64,000 nucleotides of DNA from Carettochelys insculpta (taxonomy: Eukaryota > Chordata > Testudines > Carettochelyidae), in assembly GCF_033958435.1 (NCBI RefSeq), contig NC_134137.1:228449501-228513500 (forward strand). The letters run 5' to 3'. The notes under the pieces are model-generated. The model was not told where the DNA came from. It saw only the letters and a program-made list of their open reading frames with translations, and searched no databases. The position numbers were made by a program, and so were the translations under genes. Below, in pieces: positions 49,901 to 58,478 of the stretch. Numbering within the stretch: position 1 is the first letter of the stretch; the number at the start of each line of letters is the position of its first letter.

Positions 49901-52900
49901 TCTGTCCCACGAAAGCTCACCTAATAAACCATTTTGCTAGTCTTTAAAGTGCTACTTGACTGCTTTTTGTTTTAAATAAGATAAAGCATTCACAAAGTGA
50001 AGGCAGGAAGTGGAATGCAACACAGAAGAACTCTCCATGCTAAGTGGGAACCAGCTGAAAAAGAAGTTGAATGGTGGTAGACTTGCATCTCTCCATATGC
50101 CTTTGTTTGGAGCATGAGGTGTTGCTCTGCATAGACACAGGCCTGGTCACATTATTTTGCAGTCTCTGGGAGTACAAAGGCATGTACACATTGTACAGTG
50201 CAGCATGACCAACGTACCATAAGCACATGTACAAGAGCCTTCTCTGTAGCCTGTGCCACCTTGAAAAGCCTCGTCCTATATTTCAATCTACATAATTTCA
50301 TATCTTGCACACTTTTCCCCCCCACACATAGACCTCACTTCCCATTACCTTTATTAGCATGTCAAGGCTGTTTTCCACTCTGACACTTCTAGTGCAGAAG
50401 GTGGGGGCCCACAAGAGGCCTTAAAAATTCCTTGCTTCTATTGGCTTCTGCTTAAAAGCTTCCAAACTCACATATTCTCTGACCTGAGAAGTAGGTGCCA
50501 CCACCCAAGTGAGAAAACCCCTCTTTAGAATACAGGAAGACACAACTGGGAGGTCTCCCTGGGGGGCTACCCCAAGCTCTTAACCCTCCCTTAGGAGAGA
50601 GCTTGACACAAAGTGGAAGAAATTAAGCTGCAATCTGATAGCTGACCTTTTCAGTCTTAGGCATGCATACACACAGACTCTTCTCTAGGACACAGGAATC
50701 AAACCATTGCCTTAAAAAAAGGCGATTTATTAACAAAACAAAAGATTCACTTGATAAATCATACTTGGTTGCCAGGTGTTACATAGCAACATAAAAAGGT
50801 ACATTAAAGCACAGAGAATTACTTCCTTGGGATTCAGTTTAAAAATTACAGGGGGGTACAGCAGCCAGCCTGAGAAGTACAGCACCAAATCCAAAATCAG
50901 AAAATAACCTGATCGCATCTGACTAAACATTTCCTTTCTACTTACACATCATTATGTTCAAATTTCTTTGAGGCCTGGATATTTACTGAATTCTCCAAGC
51001 CTTCTCAGGCTAAAACCATTTCTGTCTCTCCCTCACTCCAGCCACACTAAAGAAATACACCTTTGGCAGATAACTGCTTCAATTAAAAAAAAACAAAACC
51101 ACACACACCTCTCTTCCCGTTGGTTCACCTGGCTGTTTGCCAACAGAGAACCCACTCTCCGTGGGTTTAACCCTTTACAGGCATTCATTCATGACAACAC
51201 AGTGAACTGTTCATGACCATTTAAGTAAAGTACTACAAAAAACATACAAAATTGTATTTGCATTGTATGGCAGCTTACTTAGTGAAGACAGGAAAGAGGA
51301 AGGCATGAGAAAGAAGAGTCAATGAAAACACTCCTCCCTCACAGGTCTATAAATTTCTTTACTTATGCAAGACAGAATAAACTTAATAGTGTCCCCACCT
51401 AGACCTTGTGGGAATTGTGAATCAGATCCTAGGTACAACCAGGCTGATCAGAAGAGTAAGGGCAAGAAAAACAGGTGCCAAAGTTACAATGTGTAAACTA
51501 CGGAAAAAAACAAAACAACCTTTCCGCAGATGTTTCTACACAGCCTGCTAACACATTCTCACACCCCTTGAATTCGCATTGTCAATGCAAGGTCACTACA
51601 GCTAGCTGAGCAAATTCTTTTTGAAATTATCTGCTCCAAAGAGTAGACTACATAAACTAGGCCATCTGATGGAGGAGAATGCCTTTCATGTGTGAAGCCC
51701 AGACCACTCCCATTTCCTCCACAGTGATACCAAATTCCCAGTAAGCTGGGAGATTCATGCTTCAAAGAGATGTATTCATAATACCCAATAATTTCCAAGG
51801 GCATTTCCATCAAAGATAACTTTACAAATAGGATTTTCATCCAGGCTTCTGTGACTGTATCAAAGCCCATTGTGCCTCCTGAATAAAAAGACTGAAGTAA
51901 GATGTATCCATATGTATTTACAACTGCTAAGAACCAAATTAAATGAGCACCATGCAGAAAACGGCTGTGCACATTTAAGATGTCCAATTACCTGCTTAAG
52001 TGCCGGGGAGCACGGAATGAGCTCTCCAATTCGGTTTATCCCAGCATTGATCTTCTTCTTCCGATGTCTCTCCACTAAGTAAAAAATACAAAGCTTTGTC
52101 ACTGGGGTACTCAGAACAACACTGCAACTGCACACCTGACACCCATGTGCACTCTTAAATATATTACTTTATGCTTGTCACAGTTTAGTACCAAGAAGTA
52201 TTCTGGAAACAAAACCAAACCAAACCCTGAACTGTTGAGTTCTCACTCAATGGAGTTTGCGAGCCATGACAGAGAAAGGGATATTTTAAAAGGCGAGGAT
52301 CATCAGAAACACTCAATGAAAACAATGGCACATCATAAAAAAAAATACTTCATATTTTTATAGTGCTTTTCAGGTGATGAGTTTAAAGACCAAGAAAGTG
52401 TTTCAGCATTCTTTAGTAATTATTATTTCCATTTCAGAGATGGACAAACTGATCAGCACAAAAATAAAGCACTAGCTGCAGAGTGGGAATGAAACCTTGG
52501 TCTCCCATTCAGGTTCTCAGCCCTTAAAACCAGAAATGTCTGATTTTCAGAGGATGAAGCACCAATTCTATATGTGGTTGGGAGCGGAAGAACAGAGAAC
52601 ACAGTTCAGGCTCTGGGTGTGTGGAGCATCGACCATATGTTTTCACTGTCTTCCAGAAGAGCAGTTACAGTTATTACAGGGTCTAGCTATGGGTGGCAGT
52701 GAAGGGCTCACCAAGAAAATATTTTATGAAAATATTTCCACTTTATGGCCCTTATGGGAGAAGAGAAGGCCAAATTAGTTTTAGTCCTCCTGTGATTAAT
52801 CTCCATTCAATAGCACAATCATGACATCTGTGGTTTAGAATTCACTAAGGGCAGCTATCCAAACTCACAAGACTTTCAAACGTGATCTTTTTAAGGTCTG

Positions 52901-55900
52901 TTAGCCTCCCCCTCTTCCCAGTGCAATCAGATGTTGCTCATCCACATGGGAACATGTTGAGCAGCTGTTTCTGCAGCCTATTCCAGAGATAACTTTTGAT
53001 CTGTTACTCAGATCAAAGTTAACAAATGGCATGCAGTTTCTTCCCAGAGTACATAATTTGCTGACATGACACGATCCATGGGTCTTCCAACTGCCAAATC
53101 ACCAACCAGAATTCACTCATATACCCAAATAGCAGGCCAGCAGGCCTCCATTATGGCAAGGATCAAGAGTTGCTCATGTTTCTTGTAACAGGCCACTTTA
53201 CAGTGGAGGTGTGAGAGAAGAACAGAAATATGTATGTAGACAGGTTTAGTTACAGATATGCAGATTTACTACAAGTGGGACAATACATTAGTTTTACTAC
53301 TTTCACTTTAGGTGAGTGCACTCTTTTTTAAACTGCATTTATCATGTCAGCATATCAATAACTATGGACAAACCCACAGAATATTTTTAAAATTTGTATT
53401 ACAGTAGTGGCTAACAATCTTCTGTCTGGGGCTAAATTATGCAACCCCCTTTCCTCATCCAAAGAAATCCATACAAATGTATAGTAAGAGGCAATACCTG
53501 CCTGTAACAGCTTATGATCTAATCAGTGCAGAGAATGAATGGTTGAAAAAAGTATTCTCTCTTACTTTACAGATGTGGAACTGAGCCACAGGGAGTCACT
53601 GGCACTAGTTCAGCAGGGTACTTAAGTATGTGCCTAACTTTAAACACACAGTATTTTCATAAGGTACTTTCCTGAACTAAAGCCTAAATGATTTGCCCAA
53701 GTTCACACATCACACTTGAGGCAGAGTTGAGCCCTGATCTCCCAAGTCTCAGTCCCATACCTGGACAACAAGACTATCCTTCTCTACGAACAGTAATTGC
53801 AAAAAGATCCTCAAAGGGTTTAAAAAAATCCTACAAAGATGAAGAATGAATTACTACAGATTAAAACAGAGTGATCTGAAGAAGTGGGTCTGTCTCACAA
53901 AAGCTCATCACCTATTTTTGTTAGTTTTCAGAGTGCTACATGACTGCTTTTTTGTTAAGTTATAGACTAACAAGGCTACCTCTGTTACTAATATTTTTGT
54001 GCGGCTTATTGTGACATCCTCCAAGATACAATCTGAAACTGTGGGATAGCTGTGCCCCCTTCTCTCTCCAGCCTGGGTTGCCTTGCCATGCTTTGCTAAC
54101 AACAAGCTACAGTCACTCAATCAATATTATGCAGGGACAAGCCCAGCTAAGTTGAATGAATGTTCCTCTAGGCTCCCATGAACACATCCTGAGACACTGG
54201 TAATTCCCTTCTGCTCTCAGCCTTGCAGCCCAGAAACATACGATCTTACTCTGCTCAAACCCTTTTCTTGAACAGTACAAACTCATTAATTAGCTCATCA
54301 CATTGTCAAAAGATAGTGGACATAAAACAGCCTATGTGATCTGACCAGATTCCCCAGGCACTTTAGACAAACTCACTGAGCAAAGATAAAACAGTAAAAT
54401 AAGTTTATTAACTACAGACAGATATTAAGTGATTACAAGTTTGAGGCACAGTGATCAGGGTTGGTTACATAAGAAATAAAAAGGTAAAATCACAGTAAAT
54501 CCTGAACTTTTTTAGATCAAGCAAGATTTGAGTCAAGCCATGTTTCTCATCCTACTGGATACTGCAGGCAGAATTCAGTTCAAAGTTCATACTAGCTAGA
54601 AAGCTTTCTAGCTGGGACCATTCCTTCCCTCCAGTTCATGGAGGCTTCTCTCTGTCTTCCAAAAGCTCCTATTTCCAGGTTTTGAGATGGAGGCAAAAGG
54701 TAGTTCGTTCCTGATTGCATACTTGTAATACTTCCTTAAACACAGAATGTAGCTTCATATGTCCTGATACCTTGCTTAGTCATGGAGTTAAGCAATCCCC
54801 ATTATGTAGCAATTGTCTCTTACTGAAGTGTAAGCCTCTTGTTTATAGTTCCCCTGCTGGTCAACGGCTGATGGTCACTTAACACCAGTCTGGGTATCGG
54901 CCATCTTTCTTGTAGCCACTGATTGTCTCCCAGACTCACAACATACTTTAGTGAAAACCATATAGCAAAATCTCGTAACTTCATATACAGTGATGATACA
55001 TATAATTAAACAGGATAGTAACGTTCAACAGATCACGATTTATCAAAATGACACCTCACAGGACATACTTTGCACAAAATATACCAATCATATCAGAGGG
55101 TCACACACAATATGTAACAAATTTCACGACTACAAAGAATAAAGTCTATATATGAATTAAAGGTTCATTAAATTACAAATTCCAATGGGCTTGATAACTC
55201 TTCTTCAGTACTAAGCTCACGGTGTCCTAAGTATTCAACTGCCTAGCTAGAACAGTCTTGGTTTAATTAAAAGCTTCAAACAGGAAGTTCTCTGGAAGCA
55301 GGGTTTGCACCCCCTTCTGTGTCTGTACAACAACCTACACAAGCGTGCTACTTTTGACCACAGGTTTTGGGTGCCCTTATGTACATACTAAATTAATAAT
55401 AAAAATAAAAACTAAAACAACTGTTAGGACAAAGTTTAAGCCAAGTTTAAATCTAAAGACAGACAAAGACTTGGCTCTTAAAAGCAATAATAATAATTCT
55501 CTCTCAGTGTGCTTTTTGATACATCGCAAAATTTGTTTAAAAAAAAAATTTAACTTCCCGCATTCCCCCTTACTGACCTGGCATGTTAGCCTCTCACAAT
55601 AAACAGGTGTTAGTAAGGCTATCTGTAAGTGTAAAGGATTTTGCTGAAAGAATTGCAAAATAGTCCTTATTTGTAATACAGGGTAGCACGATATTTGAAG
55701 TAGAAGATTAACTTCATTCACATAAAACAAAAAAGTGAAAAAAGCAATCCTGTAGCACTTTAAAGACTAATATAGTTTATTAGGTGATGAGCTTTTGTGG
55801 GAAAGACCCATTTCTTCTGATCTGGAAAATTCAGGAATAGCTCACTGGTTAGGCCTTGTAAACCCAGGGATATGAATTCAATTCTTGAACAGGCCTTTCA

Positions 55901-58478
55901 CAGGGTCTAGAGTAGTTCAGATTTAAATAAATTAAAAACAAAACAAAAACAAAAACACCCTCTCAGGGATGGTGATAGATCCTGCTGTGCAGGCAAGGGA
56001 CTGGACTCAATAACCTCTTGAGGTCCCTTCCAGTTCTATGAGATATGTATATCTCCATGTTTTGGCTAAATCCACACTGACTGCTAGTCATCACTCCTTT
56101 ATTCTCTGGGTATTTGCGAACAGAATGTTTTATGCATTGCTCTCATAACTTCCGAGGTATCAAAGTCAGACTGACTAGCCTACAGTTACCCAGCTCTCCC
56201 CATTTTAAAAATGAGCACTAGATTATCCCTTCTCCAGTTTTCTGGGACATCACCTGCCACCTGTGAGTTTGCACATATTATTGAACTATTATTGATAGAG
56301 GCTGCAAGATTTCTTCAACTAAGTCCTTCAGTGCCCTAAGGCATATATCAAGCTCTACTGATGTGAATTGATTCAAACTGGTCAGAAGATCTCTAACACG
56401 TTCTTTACTTATCCCCACCTGCATCACTTCCCTTTTATCATCTATGGTAACTTCCTGTGGCATCCAACCAGATGTTACTTTTTGCAATAAGACTGATAAA
56501 AAGTAGGTATTGATCTGCTCTCCCTTCCCATCACCTTTATTACTGGCTCACATTCTCCATTGAGTGGACCCACAACTTTCTTGGCCTGTCCTTTTTGTCT
56601 GACATGAAGACCCCCTTTTCTCTCCAACATTCTTTGGCAGATGTAAGTCATTCTTTGTCTTGGCTTTCCTGATTTTATTCCAACGTGCATGGGATAGTCC
56701 CATGTATATTTCTTTGGTGACATGCCTCTCTTTCCATTTCCTGTATGGAATCATAAGACTGGAGAGGTCTTCTAGTCCAGTCCCGTACATGCAAGACATG
56801 ACTAAGTATAATCTAAACCACCCCAACACTTTATTGCTTAACCTGCTCTTAAAAACCTCCAGTGATGGAGATTCTACCACCCCCCTACACAATTTATTCG
56901 GGTGCTTAGCCACCATGACAGTTATTTTTCACAATGTCCATCTTAAATCACCTTGGCATCAATTTAAGCCCTTTGTTTCTTGTCTTATCTTCAAAGGTTA
57001 AAGAGAATAAATTTTTCTTCCTCCACTTTGCAACCACTTCTATGTGCCTGGAAATTGCTATTTCCCCTCTTCCCTCAGTTGTCTCTTCTCCAGAATAAAT
57101 TAACCCTCTGTTTTGTCAATTTTCCCTAATAGGTCAAGTTTCCTACATCTTTAAATATTTTTGTTGCTCTTCACTGGACTTTCTCAAACTTGTCCACCTC
57201 TCTCCTGAAATTGGACCCAGAACTGGATATAATACGCTAGGCTAAGGCCTGAGCTGTGTGGACTAGAGCAGAAGACTTACTTCTCATGTCTTTACACTTC
57301 TACTAATAATCACAGAATGTTTGCTTTTTTTTTTTTTTTTTGTTGCACACAAGCAAGACGCTGTTGATTTACATTTAGCTTGTGACTCACTATGACCCCC
57401 AGATCGCTGTCTGCAGCACTTCTTCCTAGGTAGTCCCTTCCCATTTTCTACGTGTGCAACGGATTGTTCTTCCCCAAGTGTAGTATTTTGCATGTGTCTT
57501 CAATGAATTTTATATTTATTTCAGACCATTTCTTCAGTTTGTCCAGATCATTTTGAATTTTAATCTTATCCTCAAAAGCACTTACAACCTCGCCTACCTT
57601 GGTATTATCTGCAAAACTTTGTAAGTGTGCTCTCTATGCCATTATCTAAATCACTGATGAGACTCAGAACTGATCACTGAAGATCCCTACTCAATATGCC
57701 CGTCCAGCTTGACTGTGAACCCCTGATAACTAATCTCTAGGAATGGTTTTCCAATCAGTTATGCACCCACCTTATGGTATGAGGATTACCAGTGGGCTTA
57801 CTGATTAACCATACCTTGCCAGTTAACTCTGGCAAAGGCCAATAGTACCAGGCCAGAGCAGCCCTTGCTGTGATGGAGCTAGGCAGCGGAACTTTGGCCA
57901 TGGTGGGGCCAGTGATGGGCTGGACAGCAGGACCTTGGCTGAAATGGTTAACTGGTTAGGCGCTATTGTTTAACCAGTTAATCATTTTAACATCCCTAAA
58001 TCCCATCTCAGAATATTTAACCCAAGACCTTTAAAAGTTAAAAGGCAAACTGTGGGTCAGATGCCTCCCCTGACCTCCATACAGTTTATATGCTTATTCT
58101 CAAAATATACTCTCATTAAAACAACATCTGATTTTGCTTATATCTTCCTTTAGAGCTGGGATATGAGTGAAGGGTCACACTCAGAGGGCCTCTTCTGTTT
58201 ATCTAAAGGTAATATTTCTATTACTGCATACATTTTCCATAATCTAAGCAACTTAAAAAATGGTTATGGCTGTTCACAGAGCAGCCCTGCTGCAGGTGTT
58301 CCATATGAGGCTCTGAAGTCTTTTCATATAATACACTACAATAAATGGACCCTTCCCTATTCCAAAGGCACTGATCCTTATATGCTATCAAGCAGATTGA
58401 AGTAAAGAATTCAGAGATGTGCAGCTCAACAAAACATGCCAGTTCCTACCTGCATTGTGTGTCTCCCGGTTTTTCTTT
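28483..58478 (-). CDS. USF3: Upstream transcription factor family member 3 (bHLH), lacking first coding exon
   Basis: Four - strand exons join in frame: 58478-58450, 52074-51992, 39229-39133 and 34913-28483 (stop TGA at 28485-28483). Together they encode about 2210 residues; adding an unseen N-terminus of under 20 residues gives a length close to the roughly 2245 I remember for human USF3 (KIAA2018). Order: basic region (KKNRETHNAVERHRKKK), helix-loop-helix (INAGINRIGELIPC and SKNMILDQAFKYITE), then a coiled coil with Leu spacing (EEIKKLRKQLDELQ). The rest is Ser/Thr/Gln-rich with a His/Gln-rich block and no other recognised fold. The His, Glu and Arg of the basic region that read E-box DNA are present. 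Nuclear DNA-binding function is inferred from the family. The start codon was not found between 58479 and 64000. Confidence 0.95.
30425..30845 (-). other. USF3: His/Gln-rich segment of USF3
   Basis: Within the last exon, about residues 1440-1580 of the inferred full protein, His and Gln dominate (KQQQAGQ, LQHHIPH, HPHHQQIQQQMQQHF, HHQQQD). Such tracts are common in transcription-factor activation regions. The codons are mixed CAA/CAG rather than a pure CAG repeat, so length instability is unlikely. Confidence 0.85.
35234..36470. repeat. Composite repeat with 205-bp inverted arms
   Basis: The arms 35567-35771 and 36266-36470 are inverted copies; the innermost 25 bp near 35747-35771 and 36266-36290 match exactly. 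In addition 35371-35520 and 35929-36100 are direct copies of one sequence (both with gttgccaggcagc and ccagagggcagtgcag). A fragment like the Penelope-related repeat (acaaaagcttatactcc, gctacaggacttcttg) lies at about 35800-35925. TGTCTACACTAG-type ends occur at 35240 and, inverted, at 36173. Several insertions and a duplication are needed to explain it. Confidence 0.7.
37195..38080 (-). mobile_element. CR1/L3-like LINE fragment, interrupted
   Basis: Antisense LINE motifs (actctctccaatttagcaaca, ttcttgaactgagggcacc, gaactggatacaaaattccag, then ccataaatccatgttgatggg) follow the order of the reversed CR1/L3 3' half. The copy is old. It is split at 37471/37773 by a 301-bp inverted-repeat element. 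Confidence 0.6.
37472..37772. mobile_element. Inverted-repeat DNA element nested in a LINE
   Basis: CAGTACAGG...GGTTATCC at the left is matched by the reverse complement of ggataacc...gtactg at the right (ends 37772), with TA after it. Flanking sequence on both sides belongs to one LINE fragment, so this is a nested insertion. Ends and TA flank suggest a Tc1/mariner or pogo/Tigger-type non-autonomous element. Confidence 0.65.
38191..38703. mobile_element. TA-flanked element with internal minisatellite
   Basis: Left end CAGTACAACCCCAAG and right end (reverse complement CAGTAGACCCCCAAC) form terminal inverted repeats, with TA after 38703. The interior has several imperfect units built on agctcctgtcaggggtggc and its partial complement (about 38250-38600). 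Confidence 0.6.
39133..39229 (-). CDS. USF3: USF3 exon: second helix of bHLH
   Basis: Acceptor TTTATAG lies just above 39229 and donor GTAAAT just below 39133 (in - strand order). It encodes S-K-N-M-I-L-D-Q-A-F-K-Y-I-T-E-M-K-R-Q-N and then DELLLNGGNNEQ plus one base of Ala. It starts in phase 0 after the 51992 exon and ends in phase 1 into the 34913 exon. Confidence 0.96.
43120..43275 (-). repeat. MIR-like SINE remnant (antisense)
   Basis: The + strand carries the reversed MIR core order: ttttatccatggagaaactga, then cacacacagtcagtggctgag, then attagaacccaggactctt. Confidence 0.65.
43617..43838 (+). mobile_element. tRNA-headed SINE with CR1-like tail (turtle type)
   Basis: A tRNA-like head has a box A (tagctcagtggtttgagca) and box B (ggttgtgagctcaatc). 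The 3' part (ggtgataggtcctgctg, gactggactcaatgacctc, tacagctctatgaga) resembles the CR1 3' end. This head-plus-CR1-tail structure is that of the cryptodiran turtle tRNA-Lys SINE. It supports the host assignment. Confidence 0.85.
44905..45102. mobile_element. Foldback element, copy B (with target-site duplication)
   Basis: TTCTACTAGAAG is found at 44905-44916 and 45091-45102, an exact 12-bp duplication around a 174-bp insertion. Arms 44917-44978 and 44979-45043 are imperfect inverted repeats. The right side carries an extra tail (gatagtagatagacaagc...ctctctgttac) that in copy A occurs, inverted, on the left. Confidence 0.75.
45125..45720 (-). mobile_element. CR1-like LINE fragment (antisense)
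   Basis: The + strand has the reversed CR1 order: tccagtccctgatcattattg, ctgctctcctccaaactc, tcaacatctttctagtaatg, ttggatgtaatattctaag, then tttgtagccacatcac. Borders are approximate. Confidence 0.6.
46420..47720. repeat. Decayed retroelement-like region
   Basis: Starts with a sequence of the same kind as the 60878-61751 inverted repeat region (gttactctccttagagtaac, ttcttctagatgtattgtcc, and inverted agttactacaaaataggta, cctcttcaagaatatgttcc near 46712-46755). No intact reading frame. DIRS-related origin is a guess. Confidence 0.3.
49039..49062. repeat. (CA)n microsatellite
   Basis: Twelve CA units. Confidence 0.95.
49431..49461 (-). ncRNA. Hammerhead-ribozyme-like core, left arm
   Basis: Read on the - strand: CTGAAGA, one extra A, stem GTGGG, loop TCTGT, stem CCCAC, GAAA, then GCTC. 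This fits the hammerhead CUGANGA...stem II...GAAA core apart from the extra A. A very short stem III (AG with CT) followed by A could form the cleavage triplet. Hammerhead motifs are known from Penelope-like retroelements. Activity is unproven. Confidence 0.5.
49888..49918 (+). ncRNA. Hammerhead-ribozyme-like core, right arm
   Basis: Same core as 49431-49461 in the opposite arm, on the + strand: CTGAAGA at 49888-49894, stem II halves GTGGG and CCCAC, GAAA at 49911-49914. Sequence identity with the left arm is complete over this core. Confidence 0.5.
50560..51230. repeat. Unclassified interspersed repeat
   Basis: Sequence such as tttattaacaaaacaaaag and acttggttgccaggtgttaca resembles repeats I have met in turtle genomes. 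No coding capacity and borders uncertain; possibly LTR-derived. Confidence 0.3.
51992..52074 (-). CDS. USF3: USF3 exon: basic region end and first helix
   Basis: Acceptor TACTTAG lies just above 52074 and donor GTAATT just below 51992. The first two bases finish a Val codon, then E-R-H-R-K-K-K-I-N-A-G-I-N-R-I-G-E-L-I-P followed by CSPALKQ, ending in phase 0. This is the DNA-contacting ERHR and helix 1 of the bHLH domain. Confidence 0.97.
53871..53995 (+). repeat. Foldback-family monomer
   Basis: Single arm of the family seen at 49 kb: ctgaagaagtgggtctgtct, then agtgctacatgactgc, then tatagactaacaaggctacc. The hammerhead-like core has decayed (GAAA is AAAA and stem II has one mismatch). Confidence 0.65.
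54000..55140. repeat. Unclassified long interspersed repeat
   Basis: Contains taaaacagtaaaataagttt followed by attaactacagacag, and later atgacacctcacaggacata, phrases I associate with a long turtle repeat, possibly LTR-type. No reading frame. Borders and class are uncertain. Confidence 0.35.
55741..55825 (-). repeat. Foldback-family monomer (reverse)
   Basis: On the + strand tgtagcactttaaagactaa, tttattaggtgatgagctttt and gacccatttcttctgatct, the reverse of the 53871 monomer. The hammerhead-like core is mutated. Confidence 0.65.
55832..56045 (+). mobile_element. tRNA-headed SINE with CR1-like tail
   Basis: Head aatagctcactggttaggcc with a diverged box B (gatatgaattcaattct); tail ggtgatagatcctgctgtg, gactggactcaataacctc, cttccagttctatgaga. 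Same family as 43617-43838, more diverged. Confidence 0.8.
56055..56744 (-). mobile_element. CR1 LINE ORF2 fragment (antisense)
   Basis: The + strand carries the reversed order of CR1 reverse-transcriptase-region motifs (ccacactgactgctagtc, gactgactagcctacagtt, ttaaaaatgagcactagatt, cttctccagttttctggga). No intact frame remains. Confidence 0.6.
56745..57780 (-). mobile_element. CR1 LINE 3' part (antisense)
   Basis: Starts with the reversed CR1 3' end (atcataagactggagagg, tcttctagtccagtcc). It continues through cttcactggactttctcaa, gacccagaactggatataat, tatgacccccagatcgctg and ttgtccagatcattttgaat in the usual order. It is the longest CR1 copy in the window. Confidence 0.8.
58450..58478 (-). 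CDS. USF3: USF3 29-nt exon: start of basic region
   Basis: Acceptor TTATTACAG lies just above 58478 and donor GTAGGA just below 58450. It encodes (end of Arg)-K-K-N-R-E-T-H-N-A plus one base of Val. The T-H-N-A-(V-E-R) sequence is the bHLH basic region. The phases match both the human protein order and the next exon. Confidence 0.93.

Larger units (their letters stand above)
49332..49986. mobile_element. Foldback element, copy C: 600-bp palindrome with target-site duplication
   Basis: Arms from 49376 to about 49666 and from about 49672 to 49973 are near-perfect inverted repeats around the loop ttcgg at 49667-49671. They differ by scattered substitutions and a roughly 10-bp insertion in the right arm (about 49878-49887). 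Flanks are aaataagaaagtaaag (49332-49347) and aaataagataaag (49974-49986), an imperfect target-site duplication. Both arms hold a hammerhead-like core (49431-49461 on -, 49888-49918 on +). Ends match copies A and B. Confidence 0.85.
39230..51991 (-). other. USF3 intron rich in repeats
   Basis: Intron of 12.8 kb. It holds a tRNA-headed SINE (43617-43838), MIR-like sequence (43120-43275), foldback copies B and C (44905-45102, 49332-49986), a CR1 fragment (45125-45720), a CA microsatellite (49039-49062), and probably decayed DIRS-related or other retroelement sequence at about 41150-42650 and 46420-48250. A repeat-like block without clear class spans 50560-51230. I see no gene in it. Confidence 0.7.
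52075..58449 (-). other. USF3 intron with CR1, SINE and foldback monomers
   Basis: Intron of 6.4 kb. It holds MIR-like remnants (52395-52525 and about 53480-53770, both antisense), foldback monomers (53871-53995, 55741-55825), a long unclassified repeat (54000-55140), a SINE (55832-56045), two CR1 fragments (56055-57780) and an inverted-repeat element ending near 57995 (ttaaccagttaatc against gattaacc and ccagttaac). No gene seen. Confidence 0.7.

Noticed and set aside
53876..53906. Active hammerhead at the 53.9-kb monomer
   Set aside because: The GAAA is AAAA and stem II has a mismatch, so the core is broken.
55377..55730. 117-residue - strand frame with hydrophobic stretches
   Set aside because: Intronic, biased composition from AT-rich sequence, no recognisable family and no splice context.
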